Origin: Rhodococcus sp. 4CII
GTDB lineage: Bacteria; Actinomycetota; Actinomycetes; Mycobacteriales; Mycobacteriaceae
Length of the DNA stretch: 64,000 bases
Direction: 5' to 3'
NCBI RefSeq assembly: GCF_014256275.1
Contig: NZ_JACCFE010000002.1
Location: forward strand, 3,514,001-3,578,000
Shown: positions 1-8,814 of the stretch, one piece after another
Layout: the number at the start of each line of letters is the position of its first letter
Numbering within the stretch: the stretch's first letter is position 1
The notes under the pieces: generated by a model
What the model saw: the letters and a program-made list of their open reading frames with translations, nothing else
Told to the model about the DNA's origin: nothing
The model's database searches: none
Made by a program: the position numbers and the translations under genes

Positions 1-1
1 C

Positions 2-370
2 ACCGAACCCCGGAAAGAGCCGGCCATCCTGATCGGCGGAGGAACCGGGCTCGCCCCGCTCAAATCGATTGTCCGGCATGCACTGGACGGCGATCTGCTC
101 CCGGACATTCACCTCTACCACGGCGGTCGCCGAGAAGCGGATCTCTACGACGTCGAGCATTTCCGCGCGGTCGCGGCGGCCGATTCCCGCTTCCACTATC
201 ACCCGGTCCTCAGCGAGGAGTCCTGGAACGGAGCGACGGGCCTGTGCGGACCGCCCGCGATGGTCGTCGCCGCCGTCAAGGCGCTCAAACGCCGACGCAT
301 GTCGCCACGGCTGATCTTCAAGGAGGAGTTCACCGTGAGCGCGCCGCGCCAGGTGGTCGAGGCCGTGTGA
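2..370 (+). CDS. Oxygenase reductase component, C-terminal part (partial)
   Basis: This is the 3' end of a gene that begins before the window; 122 codons are visible, ending in TGA at 368-370. The fragment carries the NAD(P)-binding half of a ferredoxin-reductase-like flavoprotein: a pyridine-nucleotide motif GGGTGLAPLKS near its start and the terminal GLCGPPAMV motif, whose Cys-Gly-Pro-Pro sits by the nicotinamide ring in this family. Such proteins pass electrons from NADH through FAD and a 2Fe-2S centre to a hydroxylase, for example in phenol, propane or toluene monooxygenases. The N-terminal iron-sulfur and FAD domains are outside the window, so the partner oxygenase cannot be named. The next gene lies on the opposite strand, so this is the last gene of its operon. 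Confidence 0.75.
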   Translation, partial: TEPRKEPAILIGGGTGLAPLKSIVRHALDGDLLPDIHLYHGGRREADLYDVEHFRAVAAADSRFHYHPVLSEESWNGATGLCGPPAMVVAAVKALKRRRMSPRLIFKEEFTVSAPRQVVEAV

Positions 371-657
371 TCCCGCAGTCCCCCGTCGATCCGACGCGAG
401 AGGCAGGGGCGAGACGGCATACCGACTTTGGCGACCCTGGCCCCATAGGTCAGGACCACCTAAACGGTAACGGGGCTGCGGCTTTGCCTTGCCGGCTCTG
501 GGCCACTCATGAATCTCGCGGTGCCGACACGGCCATCGGCTGGTCGTCCAAAATCTGCAGGATGCACACCACGGTGCCACGGCGAGATAGTGTTCGGGTG
601 TCACGGGCACGGCTCGTCAGTTTCCTCGATGTCCTGAACTCAGACAGGCTGGGCACC

Positions 658-2151
658 CTACTGCCGTCGCGCATGCGCGATCAACTCACCGGGGTGATGT
701 CGGTGGTTGACACGCGGTCTTCGGGTGGGGTCGATGTGCGGTGGCGGGATCCATTCGGTCCGGCCCGGGTGCGCGGAATGTTCCGGCGCGGACCTCGTCG
801 ACCACCCGGCTGGGCCGTCGTTGACCTGGGCATGGCAGGCGTCGCACACCAGGGCCAGGCTGTCGATGTCGGTGCGCCCACCCTTGTGCCAGTCCGTGAC
901 ATGGTGCACCGCACACAGACTCGCCGGTGCTGCGCACCCGGGCCGGGTGCATCCCGCGTCTGCCGCGATCAGGGCGAGGCGCTGATCGGCGCCGGCCAGA
1001 CGACGCCGCCGCCCCAGGTGCAGCGGACGACCCGCATGGTCGAACAGCGCGAGCACCGGATGCGCGTCCTCGGCCAGGGCCAAGGCGTCCTCGATCGGGA
1101 GTAGTCCGCCTGTCGCCGTCGTGGCGAGACCGCCGATCGCTCGTTCCAATTGTTCGAGCGTCATCGTGACGATCACGGTGGTCGACAGTCCCCGGTGCCG
1201 GCCGAGCACCCCCGAGGCGAGCAGTACGCGGAACATCGCGCTGAACGCGTCGTGATGACGTTGCGCCGCGGTGCGGGTATCGCGGGCGGCCGCCGCCGCC
1301 AACACCTCTCGATCGACCGACGGGTCTTCGGCGTCGCCGGTCGGCGACGCGGGATCGTCCGGGTTGTTCATCCCCGGCCGGGCCCATTTGGCGAGAATCG
1401 GATCGAGCAGCGCCCGCGCGACAGGGTCGAGTTCACCGGAGATCTTCGACATCAGTTCGGTGTCTTGCCGCCCGATCGAGATACCCCGCCGGCGTTTCCG
1501 GTCACGGTCGTCGCCGAGGTTCCCGTCCGGATTCAGATATGCCAGCAACCGGTGCCCGGCCTGCTCCACGTCCTCCGGGGTGCCGTCCCGGGCAAGACGG
1601 GCCAGCACCTCCTCCGCGTCGGCGAGCGCCTCGTTGCCCACGGCGTGGGGGATCTTGCGCATCACCTTCGCGACCGCGCGCGCATGGCCCACACCGATGT
1701 CGCCGTCACGCTGCGCTGCAGCGGTTTCCGGTAACACCGGCGGCATCGGGTCGCCGGACAGGGTGTGCCACACCCCCAGTTCGCGGGCCGAGGTGACACG
1801 GGCGGACGCGTCCGCCGCCGAGATCCGGAGCACGTCGATCAGCATCTTCTTCGGTGAGTTGTAACCCAGACTCGCCGGGACCGAGCGCTCCACACTCTCC
1901 ACGATCAGCCGGTGCGAGAGGGCATCCGCTCGGCGAAGCGACTGCTCCACCCCGCGCATCACGTCGACTACCTCACCGTCCGACAATTCCGTCAACCCCG
2001 CATCGAGGAGCCCGTCGACCGCGGCAGCGAGCATCGACAGATGCTGCGCCACGTGGCTTTTCACCGACCCCCAGTCGAACTCATGCGCGAATACTACCGC
2101 GGGGGTCCGACACGTTTTGGAGGCGAACTCCCGCCTCGATGTCTCGCTCAT
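658..2151 (-). CDS. DUF222 / HNH endonuclease domain protein
   Basis: A 497-residue protein from ATG at 2151; an in-frame GTG at 2178 would add nine residues. The long helical N-terminal part has the look of DUF222 proteins (13E12-repeat family) and the C-terminal part, about residues 400-445, is an HNH nuclease module: CTRPGC, then AVHHVTDW with the paired histidines, then VCDACHAQVND, giving two Cys-X-X-Cys-type zinc ligands around the HNH core. Families of this type are present in many copies in actinobacterial genomes and their role is unknown; some are carried on mobile DNA. It is convergent with the upstream reductase, with 287 bases between them in which I see no gene. The HNH residues look intact. 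Confidence 0.8.
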   Translation of the reverse strand: MSETSRREFASKTCRTPAVVFAHEFDWGSVKSHVAQHLSMLAAAVDGLLDAGLTELSDGEVVDVMRGVEQSLRRADALSHRLIVESVERSVPASLGYNSPKKMLIDVLRISAADASARVTSARELGVWHTLSGDPMPPVLPETAAAQRDGDIGVGHARAVAKVMRKIPHAVGNEALADAEEVLARLARDGTPEDVEQAGHRLLAYLNPDGNLGDDRDRKRRRGISIGRQDTELMSKISGELDPVARALLDPILAKWARPGMNNPDDPASPTGDAEDPSVDREVLAAAAARDTRTAAQRHHDAFSAMFRVLLASGVLGRHRGLSTTVIVTMTLEQLERAIGGLATTATGGLLPIEDALALAEDAHPVLALFDHAGRPLHLGRRRRLAGADQRLALIAADAGCTRPGCAAPASLCAVHHVTDWHKGGRTDIDSLALVCDACHAQVNDGPAGWSTRSAPEHSAHPGRTEWIPPPHIDPTRRPRVNHRHHPGELIAHARRQ

Positions 2152-2229
2152 CAGACCTGCCCAAGTGGTCGGCCACACCAGGGGATCGGCGGCATGACCC
2201 CGAACCAGGGACTTGTGGTCGTTCGTGTA

Positions 2230-3825
2230 TCAGATCACCGTTCCGACGTCGTGGGCGACCAACTGATCCAGCGCGCGTTCGGCCACGGCCGCAATGGTCA
2301 TAGAGGGGTTGCACGCGGCGGTGTTGCCGGGCATCAGCGCACCGTCGAGCACATACAGTCCGTGCTGGCCGTGCACGCGGCCCTCGAGGTCGCAGACCGG
2401 GCCCATCGACGCCCCGCCCAGCGGATGCCACGTGGACGGGAACACCGCGTTGGTGTCGGTGAGTATGCTCCCCGGACCGGCGATCTTCCGCACCATCGGA
2501 TCGATGCGGCCGTTCTGGACGACGGCGTCGCCCTCTCGCGGCCAGCGAAGCACCGCTTCGTCTCTCGCCGAGTCGTATTCGAATCGTCCACGTCCCTCGC
2601 TGACGCCGTAGCCGACCAGCATGGTGCTGCGCGCATCGAAGGACAGCGGCGGGATGGATGCCTGGATGACCGTGACGGCGGAGGTGGGGTCGTCCCAGTT
2701 CAGGCTGCCGTAGACGACGGGGCCGCCCTGCGGGGCGCCGAATGCTTGGTCGACGCTCGTCCAGATGTAGATGCGGTCGGCGTTGGTGCCCCAGCCGGCG
2801 CCCAGTTCGTCCGGCAGATCGGGGATCTTGCCCTTCGCTGCCGCCCGCACCAGCAACTTGGTGGTGTTCAGGCTGCCCGCGGCCATCACCAGGGCGTTCG
2901 CGGTGAGGATCTTGTTCTCCAGCACCGCGCCGGTGGTGTCGATCCTGTCGACGTACACCGTCCAGCGGCCGTCCGGGGCGCGCTCGACGTCGGTGACCTC
3001 GTGCTGGGTTGCCACCGTCGCCAGTCCGGTAGCCTCCGCGGCGGCGATGTAGGTGACATCGACCGAGTGCTTGCCGCCGTTGTTGACCCCGAGGGCGCCG
3101 TCGCCGTTGGTGTACGACGGCGTCATGTCGCCGCGGAGTTCACCCAGCGCGTAGTTCCAGTCGATCGGCATCGGAATCTTCGACACGGGCAGGCCGGCGC
3201 GTTCCACGTTCTGCGCAAACACCCTCGCGGCCTGGTAGTTCGGGCTGTCGATCAATTCGTCGGGCGCGACCGCGAGTTGCAGCATCCGCGCGACCCGCGG
3301 GTAGTGGACCCGGTCCATGGTGGTCCAGTCGAGCGCTTCCGGAAGGTGCGCGTTGAACACGTCCTCCGCCGGCTGCAGGGTCATCCCCTGGTAGACCAGC
3401 GACCCACCGCCGACGCCCGCGGCGCACAGCGCGGTCATGTTGTCGCCGGGCACCGCCTCGAGCAGGCCTGTGTGCGGCTCCAGAGCCACCGGGGCACCGA
3501 AGAGTTGCGGGCTGGATCGGTACCAGAGGATGCGTTTGTCGGGGGCCGTCGCGCGCGGGAAGGTGTCCGCGTTCGGCCCTGTGGGCCAGCGCATCCCACG
3601 CTCGAGCACCAGGACCGGCACACCGGCCTCGGCGAGCCGCAGGGCGGCAACTCCGCCGCCGAATCCCGATCCGACGACGATGACCCGGTGGTCTTCGCGG
3701 GTGAGCGGAACGGCGCTCCCCCGTTCCGCGCGTCCGGGCTTCGCCTCAGCGATACGGGGACTCGCCAGCGCGACCCCCGCGGCGGCGGCCCCGGTCAGGA
3801 AGGACCGGCGATTGAATGCAGACAC
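2230..3825 (-). CDS. Tat-exported GMC flavin oxidase, cholesterol-oxidase-like
   Basis: A 531-residue secreted flavoprotein of the class I (non-covalent FAD) cholesterol oxidase type. I chose GTG at 3825 because GGGGGAAAG lies just upstream and the protein then opens with a Tat signal (MSAFNRRSFLTG followed by an Ala-rich stretch). The FAD dinucleotide motif VVGSGFGGG is at about residue 50. By eye it aligns over its whole length with Streptomyces/Brevibacterium cholesterol oxidase: GVGGGSLV, the AAGSLNTTKLL motif, the catalytic His in TWHPLGG (residue 467) and the Asn in GNTAACNPSMTI (residue 506). The residue aligning with the catalytic Glu361 of the Streptomyces enzyme appears to be Gln (residue 388). 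The substrate is probably a 3-hydroxysteroid or other secondary alcohol. It follows a TetR gene on the same strand, with a perfect palindrome between them. Confidence 0.82.
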   Translation of the reverse strand: MSAFNRRSFLTGAAAAGVALASPRIAEAKPGRAERGSAVPLTREDHRVIVVGSGFGGGVAALRLAEAGVPVLVLERGMRWPTGPNADTFPRATAPDKRILWYRSSPQLFGAPVALEPHTGLLEAVPGDNMTALCAAGVGGGSLVYQGMTLQPAEDVFNAHLPEALDWTTMDRVHYPRVARMLQLAVAPDELIDSPNYQAARVFAQNVERAGLPVSKIPMPIDWNYALGELRGDMTPSYTNGDGALGVNNGGKHSVDVTYIAAAEATGLATVATQHEVTDVERAPDGRWTVYVDRIDTTGAVLENKILTANALVMAAGSLNTTKLLVRAAAKGKIPDLPDELGAGWGTNADRIYIWTSVDQAFGAPQGGPVVYGSLNWDDPTSAVTVIQASIPPLSFDARSTMLVGYGVSEGRGRFEYDSARDEAVLRWPREGDAVVQNGRIDPMVRKIAGPGSILTDTNAVFPSTWHPLGGASMGPVCDLEGRVHGQHGLYVLDGALMPGNTAACNPSMTIAAVAERALDQLVAHDVGTVI

Positions 3826-3937
3826 AGCTTTCCCCCAGATCACAGACGGAACTCACGCGGCGAGATGTCGAAAAGATCGGTGTGGAGCGTTTCTCAGGCG
3901 AGCTCAAACTAGACACCCTGAGGCAGATGTGTCAAGA

Positions 3938-3950
3938 AGTTACTGTAACT
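3938..3950. promoter_or_regulatory. 13-bp palindrome between tetR and the oxidase gene
   Basis: AGTTACTGTAACT is a perfect inverted repeat (AGTTAC, one T, GTAACT) in the 129-base gap between the TetR gene and the oxidase gene. A further GTTAC half-site at 3954-3958 overlaps the tetR stop codon. The placement suits an operator for the neighbouring TetR protein acting on the oxidase promoter; binding is inferred. Confidence 0.45.
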
Positions 3951-3954
3951 GCCG

Positions 3955-4506
3955 TTACGAGCTGGACGGCATCGCCGGCAATAGCCAGCGGGTGAGGAAC
4001 CGGCGGAGGTCGTCGTCGGTGTGCACGGCGTCGTCGTCGAAGAGGACGACCGACAACGCGAGGCGAAGGGCGATCTCGACGATGTCGTCCAGATTCGGTT
4101 CCACACCGGGGTCGCGCTCGGCGAGCGGCGCGAGCAGTTCGTGCGCAACGGGTTTCGCGCGAGACATCATGCCCGTGTCGAAGACCGGGTTGCCTCGTTC
4201 CGCCTGGAGCAGCGTGGCCAGGACCGGATGTGCGCGCACCGCGGCACGACCCGCGACGATGAGCTCGACCACGTACTCGCCCGTCGTCTCGGTGGTCGCC
4301 AAGTGGGAGTGGATCCCGCTCAGCGCCTCGACGGCGACACCGGCGATCGCCTGCGACACCAGTTCCTCCCGCGACCCGAAGTTGGAGTACACGGTCTGCC
4401 GGGTGACGCCGGCAGCGTGTGCCGCCGCCGCGATGGTGACCCCCTCGAAACCGTCGCTCGCGATCAACTCGAGGGTGGCGCCCAAGATCTTCCTCCGCGA
4501 TCGCAT
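3955..4506 (-). CDS. TetR family transcriptional regulator
   Basis: A 183-residue repressor-type protein. The frame stays open far upstream, but the conserved TetR N-terminus begins right at ATG 4506 (MRSRRKILGATLELIASDGF), so I use that start. The helix-turn-helix is at about residues 23-45 (TIAAAAHAAGVTRQTVYSNFGSREEL). The C-terminal ligand domain is not similar enough to any characterised member to name a ligand. It is transcribed in the same direction as the cholesterol-oxidase-like gene downstream, and a palindrome sits between them, which makes that gene its probable target. A steroid or sterol-derived ligand would be a guess from context only. Confidence 0.85.
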   Translation of the reverse strand: MRSRRKILGATLELIASDGFEGVTIAAAAHAAGVTRQTVYSNFGSREELVSQAIAGVAVEALSGIHSHLATTETTGEYVVELIVAGRAAVRAHPVLATLLQAERGNPVFDTGMMSRAKPVAHELLAPLAERDPGVEPNLDDIVEIALRLALSVVLFDDDAVHTDDDLRRFLTRWLLPAMPSSS

Positions 4507-4509
4507 GCG

Positions 4510-4913
4510 CCCATTATCGAGCACGAGCGAGGCTCCGATCACACCGACCGCCAACTCGCGACCGTCGACATCGGCGACTCGAAGCGCGCCTGCCCGAAGC
4601 CGGTCGGCCCCCGCGTGGTCGAGATCGCGGACTGGGCCCCACAACCTTCTGCAGATCTTCACCGTTACGTCCGCCGCCCGTACATCCCGGCCGCGACGAG
4701 CTCGTTCGACTACCCCCTGACCTGCCGCCACGACGAACCCGACTCGCTCCTCGTCTCCAGTGTGCAGGAGAAGCTCGTCGCAGCTTCGACGACCTGCCGT
4801 GCGACCACAGCCGCCCGGGCCTGCCGATGATCAAAGATGCTCTGGCCCAACTCGAATGCATAGTCCACAGCGCCCACGACATCGGCAACGACGAGGTGCC
4901 CTGGCTGTTCTGA
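4510..4913 (+). pseudogene. Decayed reading frame, family not recognised
   Basis: Between the divergent TetR start and the next gene, the plus strand shows strongly G/C-rich third positions in one frame from about 4513 to 4790 and then in the next frame from about 4790 to a TGA at 4911-4913. That pattern is what a single gene with a frameshift would leave. The last stretch reads MIKDALAQLECIVHSAHD before the end. No start codon or ribosome binding site is present and no family is recognised. It overlaps the start region of tetR, which suggests that the 5' part was deleted. Confidence 0.35.
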
Positions 4914-4933
4914 CCGGGGAGGTGTCGGGTCGC

Positions 4934-5173
4934 TCAGCCGGCGTTTCTCAGTGGCCGCCGCCCGCGCAAGAAGTACACAATCGGGATGACACCGACGGAG
5001 TTGACCAGCACCACCGCGGTAGCCCACGCCGCCTTCGATCCCCGGATCTCATCCGCCGACCGACGTTTGATGTCGACCAGTGCCGCGATCTTCAAGACCC
5101 CCTCGACGACGGAGGCAACGAGAAGCCACCGGCGCTCACGGTCACTCAATTCGCTCCATCGCCTGGCCGGCAT
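4934..5173 (-). CDS. Small membrane protein, PLDc_N/DUF5652-like
   Basis: A 79-residue protein starting at ATG 5173, preceded by GGGAGG. After a polar start (MPARRWSELSDRERRW) it has two hydrophobic segments, VASVVEGVLKIAALVDI and AAWATAVVLVNSVGVIPIVYF, ending in a basic FLRGRRP tail. The first segment, a short charged loop with Arg-Arg, then a second segment ending near YFLRGRR, is the typical layout of actinobacterial PLDc_N or DUF5652-type proteins, which are small membrane proteins of unknown role. It is divergent from the ABC exporter operon at 5288 and may share its promoter region. Confidence 0.7.
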   Translation of the reverse strand: MPARRWSELSDRERRWLLVASVVEGVLKIAALVDIKRRSADEIRGSKAAWATAVVLVNSVGVIPIVYFLRGRRPLRNAG

Positions 5174-5287
5174 CCTCAACCTCCCACAGTTCGCTCGCTG
5201 CGTGCCTTCCACAGTAGCCACCACCGGCTGCGCGTCGCGGCTGCAACGCTGGTGTCACCGCCCGCGGACCGGCGTAGCGTCGCCAGC

Positions 5288-6223
5288 ATGGCTGCGATCT
5301 CGGTGCAGAATCTCGTCAAGACGTTCGGGCCGACCCGCGCGCTCGACGGCCTCGACCTCGACGTCGGCCCCGGGGAAGTACACGGCTTCCTCGGCCCCAA
5401 CGGTTCCGGCAAGTCGACGACCATCCGCGTGCTGCTCGGCCTGCTGCGTGCGGACTCGGGCGACGTCCAACTGCTGGGCGGAGACCCCTGGCGCGACTCG
5501 GTGTCGCTGCATCGGCGGCTCGCCTACGTTCCGGGTGACGTGAATTTGTGGCCCAATCTCTCCGGCGGTGAGGCGATCGATCTTCTCGCGGGCTTGCGCG
5601 GCGGGCTGGACGAGTCGCGGCGCGCCGAACTGCTCGAACGGTTCGAACTCGATCCGACGAAGAAGGCACGCGCGTACTCCAAGGGCAACCGGCAGAAGGT
5701 CGCTCTGGTGGCGGCCTTCGCGTCTGACGTCGAACTGTACGTTCTCGACGAACCCACGTCGGGGCTCGATCCCTTGATGGAGTCGGTGTTCCAGGACTGT
5801 GTCGAGGAGATGTCGGACGCGGGAAAGACGGTTCTGCTGTCGAGTCACATCCTGGCCGAGGTCGAGGCGCTGTGCGATCGGGTGAGCATCATCCGCGAGG
5901 GCCGGACGGTGGAGACCGGCACACTCGCCGAACTGCGCCACCTCACACGCACGTCCATCACCGCCGAGACGCAGCGGCCGGTGACCGGACTCGACGCCGT
6001 CGAGGGTGTGCACGATGTGCGGGTCGACGGCCTGCACACCCGCTGTGAGGTGGACACCAGTGCGATCGACGGGGTGCTCCGGCAGCTGCTGCCGTTCGGT
6101 GTCCTGTCGCTGACGTCGACGCCGCCCACACTGGAGGAGTTGTTCCTCCGGCACTACGGCGACGAACCGGCCCGGGAGGGCGAGAACCACCGGCAAGCCG
6201 AATCCGGGACGCGGACGCCATGA
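5288..6223 (+). CDS. ABC exporter ATP-binding protein
   Basis: A 311-residue ATPase subunit. ATG at 5288 opens directly into the nucleotide-binding domain (MAAISVQNLVKTFG). Walker A is GPNGSGKST, Walker B is YVLDEPTSGLDP, and the signature is a variant, YSKGNRQKV, instead of LSGGQ; this variant is common in ABC-2 exporter subunits of the DrrA/tetronasin type. A C-terminal extension of about 80 residues follows the ATPase core. It overlaps the permease gene by 4 bases (ATGA), so the two are translationally coupled and form one transporter. The pair resembles the mycobacterial Rv1217c/Rv1218c multidrug exporter in layout. The exported substrate is unknown. Confidence 0.88.
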   Translation: MAAISVQNLVKTFGPTRALDGLDLDVGPGEVHGFLGPNGSGKSTTIRVLLGLLRADSGDVQLLGGDPWRDSVSLHRRLAYVPGDVNLWPNLSGGEAIDLLAGLRGGLDESRRAELLERFELDPTKKARAYSKGNRQKVALVAAFASDVELYVLDEPTSGLDPLMESVFQDCVEEMSDAGKTVLLSSHILAEVEALCDRVSIIREGRTVETGTLAELRHLTRTSITAETQRPVTGLDAVEGVHDVRVDGLHTRCEVDTSAIDGVLRQLLPFGVLSLTSTPPTLEELFLRHYGDEPAREGENHRQAESGTRTP

Positions 6224-7902
6224 GTACCCGGACGGCACCGGCACCGGCACCGCCCTCCGAGTCGACGGGGCGGGGCCGATACGCGGGCACTGCCCGGCTC
6301 GTGCGACTCGCCCTGCGCCGCGACCGTGTCCAGTTGCCGGTGTGGCTGCTCGCCCTCACCGCGCTGCAGGTGTTCTCGGCCTCGAGCGTGCTCGGTCTGT
6401 ATCCCACGGAGGCCGACCTGCGCAGCTTCGCGATCGCCACCGCGGCATCGCCCGTCGCATTGGCCACCAACGGTCTCGTCTCCGGCTACAGCGCCGGGGC
6501 CCTGCTCGCGTGTCAGATCGTCATGCCGCTGTCGCTCGCCGCCGCCTTGATGACCACGCTGCTGGTCGTGCGGCACACCCGCCAGAACGAGGAGACGGGC
6601 CGCGCCGAACTCGTCGAGTCCGCCGTTGTCGGGCGCGCGGCACTACTCACTGCCGCTCTGGTGGTCGCCGTCGGGGCCAACCTGGTGCTCGGACTCCTCA
6701 ACGTCGTCGTCCTGGTGGCACAGGGCCTGCCGCTCGACGGGTCCCTGGCGCTCGGCGCGGCGGTGGCCGGGGTCGGCATCGCGTTCGCGGCGATCGCCGC
6801 GGTCACGGCACAGGTGACGGACAGCGCCCGGACCGCGAACGGCCTGGCCGGTGCCGCGCTCGGGGTGGCGTTCCTGTTGCGCGCGGTAGGCGACATGACG
6901 GGCACTGTGACGGAGGACGGCACCCGGGTGATCAGCGGCTGGCCGACGTGGGTGTCGCCGATCGGCTGGGCCGAGCAGATCCGGCCGTACGACGACAACG
7001 CCTGGTGGGTCCTGGCGTTGCCCGTAGTGTTCGCGCTGGTGGTCGGGTCCGGCGCATTCGTCCTCACCGAGCACCGGGACGTCGGCTCGGGACTGGTCCC
7101 GACCCGACCGGGGCCCGCCCGGGCGCCCCGTTCGCTGCCGACGGCAGTCGGATCGGCGTGGCGGATGCAGCGGACGATCCTGTTCTGGTGGGCGTTCGGC
7201 ATCGCCGTGCTCGCGGTGGTGTACGGGGCGATCGGCAACCAGATCGACGACTTCCTCGGCGAGGGCGACCAGGTGGCCGACATGATGGAGCAGCTGGGCG
7301 GCGGCACCACGGACATGGTCGACGCCTACTTCGCCACGATCTTCGGCATGATGGCGATCGCGGTCGCCGGCTACGCCGTGCAGGCGCTGCTGCGGATGCG
7401 TGCCGAGGAGACGGCCGGTCGGCTCGAACCCGTTCTCGCGACAGCGGTCTCGCGTCCGCGGTGGATGCTCGCGCACATCGGCCTGGTCGTGACCGGCATC
7501 GTCGTCCTGCAGATGGTCACCGGCGCCGCGAGCGGACTCGCCTACGGTCTGGTGACCGAGGACGTGCCCGGGAATGTTGTGAGTCTCACGGGGGCGGCCC
7601 TCGTCTTCGTACCAGCGATCGCCGTGGTCGCGGCCCTGGTCGTGCTGCTGTTCGGAGGTGCCCCGGCCTGGTCGGCGGGGCTGTCCTGGGGTGTGCTCGC
7701 AGCCTGCTTGATCTTCGGATTCTTCGGGCCACTGCTGGGGCTACCCCAGAAGATCCGGGACCTGTCCCCCTTCACCCACGTCCCCGCGGTGCCGGCCGCA
7801 GACGTGACCGCGACCCCGCTGGTGTGGCTCACGGTGCTCGCGCTCGGCGTCGGTGCCACCGGGGTCATGTTGTTCCGCCGGCGCGACCTCACTACCTCCT
7901 AG
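6220..7902 (+). CDS. ABC-2 type exporter permease, fused double-size
   Basis: A 560-residue integral membrane protein whose ATG overlaps the stop of the ATPase gene. About twelve hydrophobic segments are visible in two halves of roughly equal size, separated by a hydrophilic stretch near residues 285-320 (TEHRDVGSGLVPTRPG). This double-length ABC-2 form is typical of the tetronasin/multidrug exporters of actinobacteria, where one polypeptide replaces the usual pair of permeases. It works with the ATPase encoded just upstream. No dedicated regulator lies in the operon. It ends 113 bases from a convergent gene. Confidence 0.85.
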   Translation: MSTRTAPAPAPPSESTGRGRYAGTARLVRLALRRDRVQLPVWLLALTALQVFSASSVLGLYPTEADLRSFAIATAASPVALATNGLVSGYSAGALLACQIVMPLSLAAALMTTLLVVRHTRQNEETGRAELVESAVVGRAALLTAALVVAVGANLVLGLLNVVVLVAQGLPLDGSLALGAAVAGVGIAFAAIAAVTAQVTDSARTANGLAGAALGVAFLLRAVGDMTGTVTEDGTRVISGWPTWVSPIGWAEQIRPYDDNAWWVLALPVVFALVVGSGAFVLTEHRDVGSGLVPTRPGPARAPRSLPTAVGSAWRMQRTILFWWAFGIAVLAVVYGAIGNQIDDFLGEGDQVADMMEQLGGGTTDMVDAYFATIFGMMAIAVAGYAVQALLRMRAEETAGRLEPVLATAVSRPRWMLAHIGLVVTGIVVLQMVTGAASGLAYGLVTEDVPGNVVSLTGAALVFVPAIAVVAALVVLLFGGAPAWSAGLSWGVLAACLIFGFFGPLLGLPQKIRDLSPFTHVPAVPAADVTATPLVWLTVLALGVGATGVMLFRRRDLTTS

Positions 7903-8015
7903 TGTCCGTTGCGACGTAGCCGTCGGCGGCCGTTGCGCCACAATTGTTTTGCCTGCGGATAACGAATATTGCGTCACTCAGCACACGTCGGCCAGTCGCC
8001 GAGCACTCGGGCGGA

Positions 8016-8789
8016 TCAGTGCATGTGGCTTCCACCGTTGATGTCGATGGTCGTACCTGTCAGGTAGGCGGCGTCTTCCGAGGACAGGAAGGTGATGACC
8101 GAGGCAACTTCGCGTGTGGTCGCGGTGCGTCCGAGAGGGATGCCCTGCGCGATCGTGGTTTCCTGTTCCTCGGTGCTACCGACCCGGATGTTCGTGTCTA
8201 CCGCTCCCGGTGTGACGGCATTGATGGTCACACCGGTGTCCTCGAGTTCGCGAGCAAGGGATTTCGTGAACCCGAGAACCGCGGCCTTGGCCGACGAGTA
8301 CGGAACCTTGCCGAACACTCCCCCGCCACGCTGCGCGGACACCGAAGACATCGTCACGATACGGCCCCAACCCTGGTCGATCATGTCCGGCAGGAAGGCC
8401 TTGGTCACCAGGTAGGTCCCGGTTGCGTTCACGGCGAAGACCTTGTTCCACAGCTCGAGGGTGGTCTCGAGGAACGGGACCGGCGAGGTGATCCCCGCGA
8501 TGTTGGCAAGCGCCCCGACCGGCGGCAAGGATCCGGCATCGACCTCGGCCTCGGTGGCGGCGTAGGCCGACTGAACCGATGCTTCCTCGGAGACGTCGAT
8601 GGCATGACCGAATGCCGGCACGTTGTAGGTGCTGCCGATCTCGGCGGCAACCTTCGCCGACAGTTCCCCGTCGAGGTCGAGAATGACTACGGCCCAACCG
8701 TCTTCGGCGTAGCGTTCGGCCGTGGCCCGGCCGATTCCCTTCTCGGATGTAGCGCCGGTGACGACTGCGGTGCGGATCGTGGTGCTCAT
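8016..8789 (-). CDS. Short-chain dehydrogenase/reductase
   Basis: A 257-residue classical SDR. ATG at 8789 has AGGAGA upstream. The cofactor motif is TGATSEKGIG (residues 11-20), the NNAG-type motif reads NIAG (96-99), and the catalytic tetrad is complete: Asn121, Ser149, Tyr164 and Lys168 in the YSSAK motif. An Asp at the end of the second beta strand (ILDLD) favours NAD(H). It would oxidise or reduce a hydroxyl on a sugar, polyol or similar compound. It is the second gene of a two-gene unit with the isomerase-like gene, divergent from the transporter/transketolase operon, so it should belong to the same pathway. Confidence 0.87.
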   Translation of the reverse strand: MSTTIRTAVVTGATSEKGIGRATAERYAEDGWAVVILDLDGELSAKVAAEIGSTYNVPAFGHAIDVSEEASVQSAYAATEAEVDAGSLPPVGALANIAGITSPVPFLETTLELWNKVFAVNATGTYLVTKAFLPDMIDQGWGRIVTMSSVSAQRGGGVFGKVPYSSAKAAVLGFTKSLARELEDTGVTINAVTPGAVDTNIRVGSTEEQETTIAQGIPLGRTATTREVASVITFLSSEDAAYLTGTTIDINGGSHMH

Positions 8790-8814
8790 GTGTGTCTCCT
8801 GGTTTGTCGTGTGA

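Noticed and set aside
1912..3912. A 666-codon plus-strand ORF opposite the HNH and oxidase genes
   Set aside because: It crosses two real genes with clear domains on the other strand and has Arg/Gly/Val-rich composition typical of antisense frames in GC-rich DNA.
5700..5760. Altered ABC signature (SKGNRQK instead of LSGGQ) as a sign of inactivation
   Set aside because: This variant is normal in ABC-2 drug exporter ATPases; Walker A, Walker B and the rest of the site are intact.
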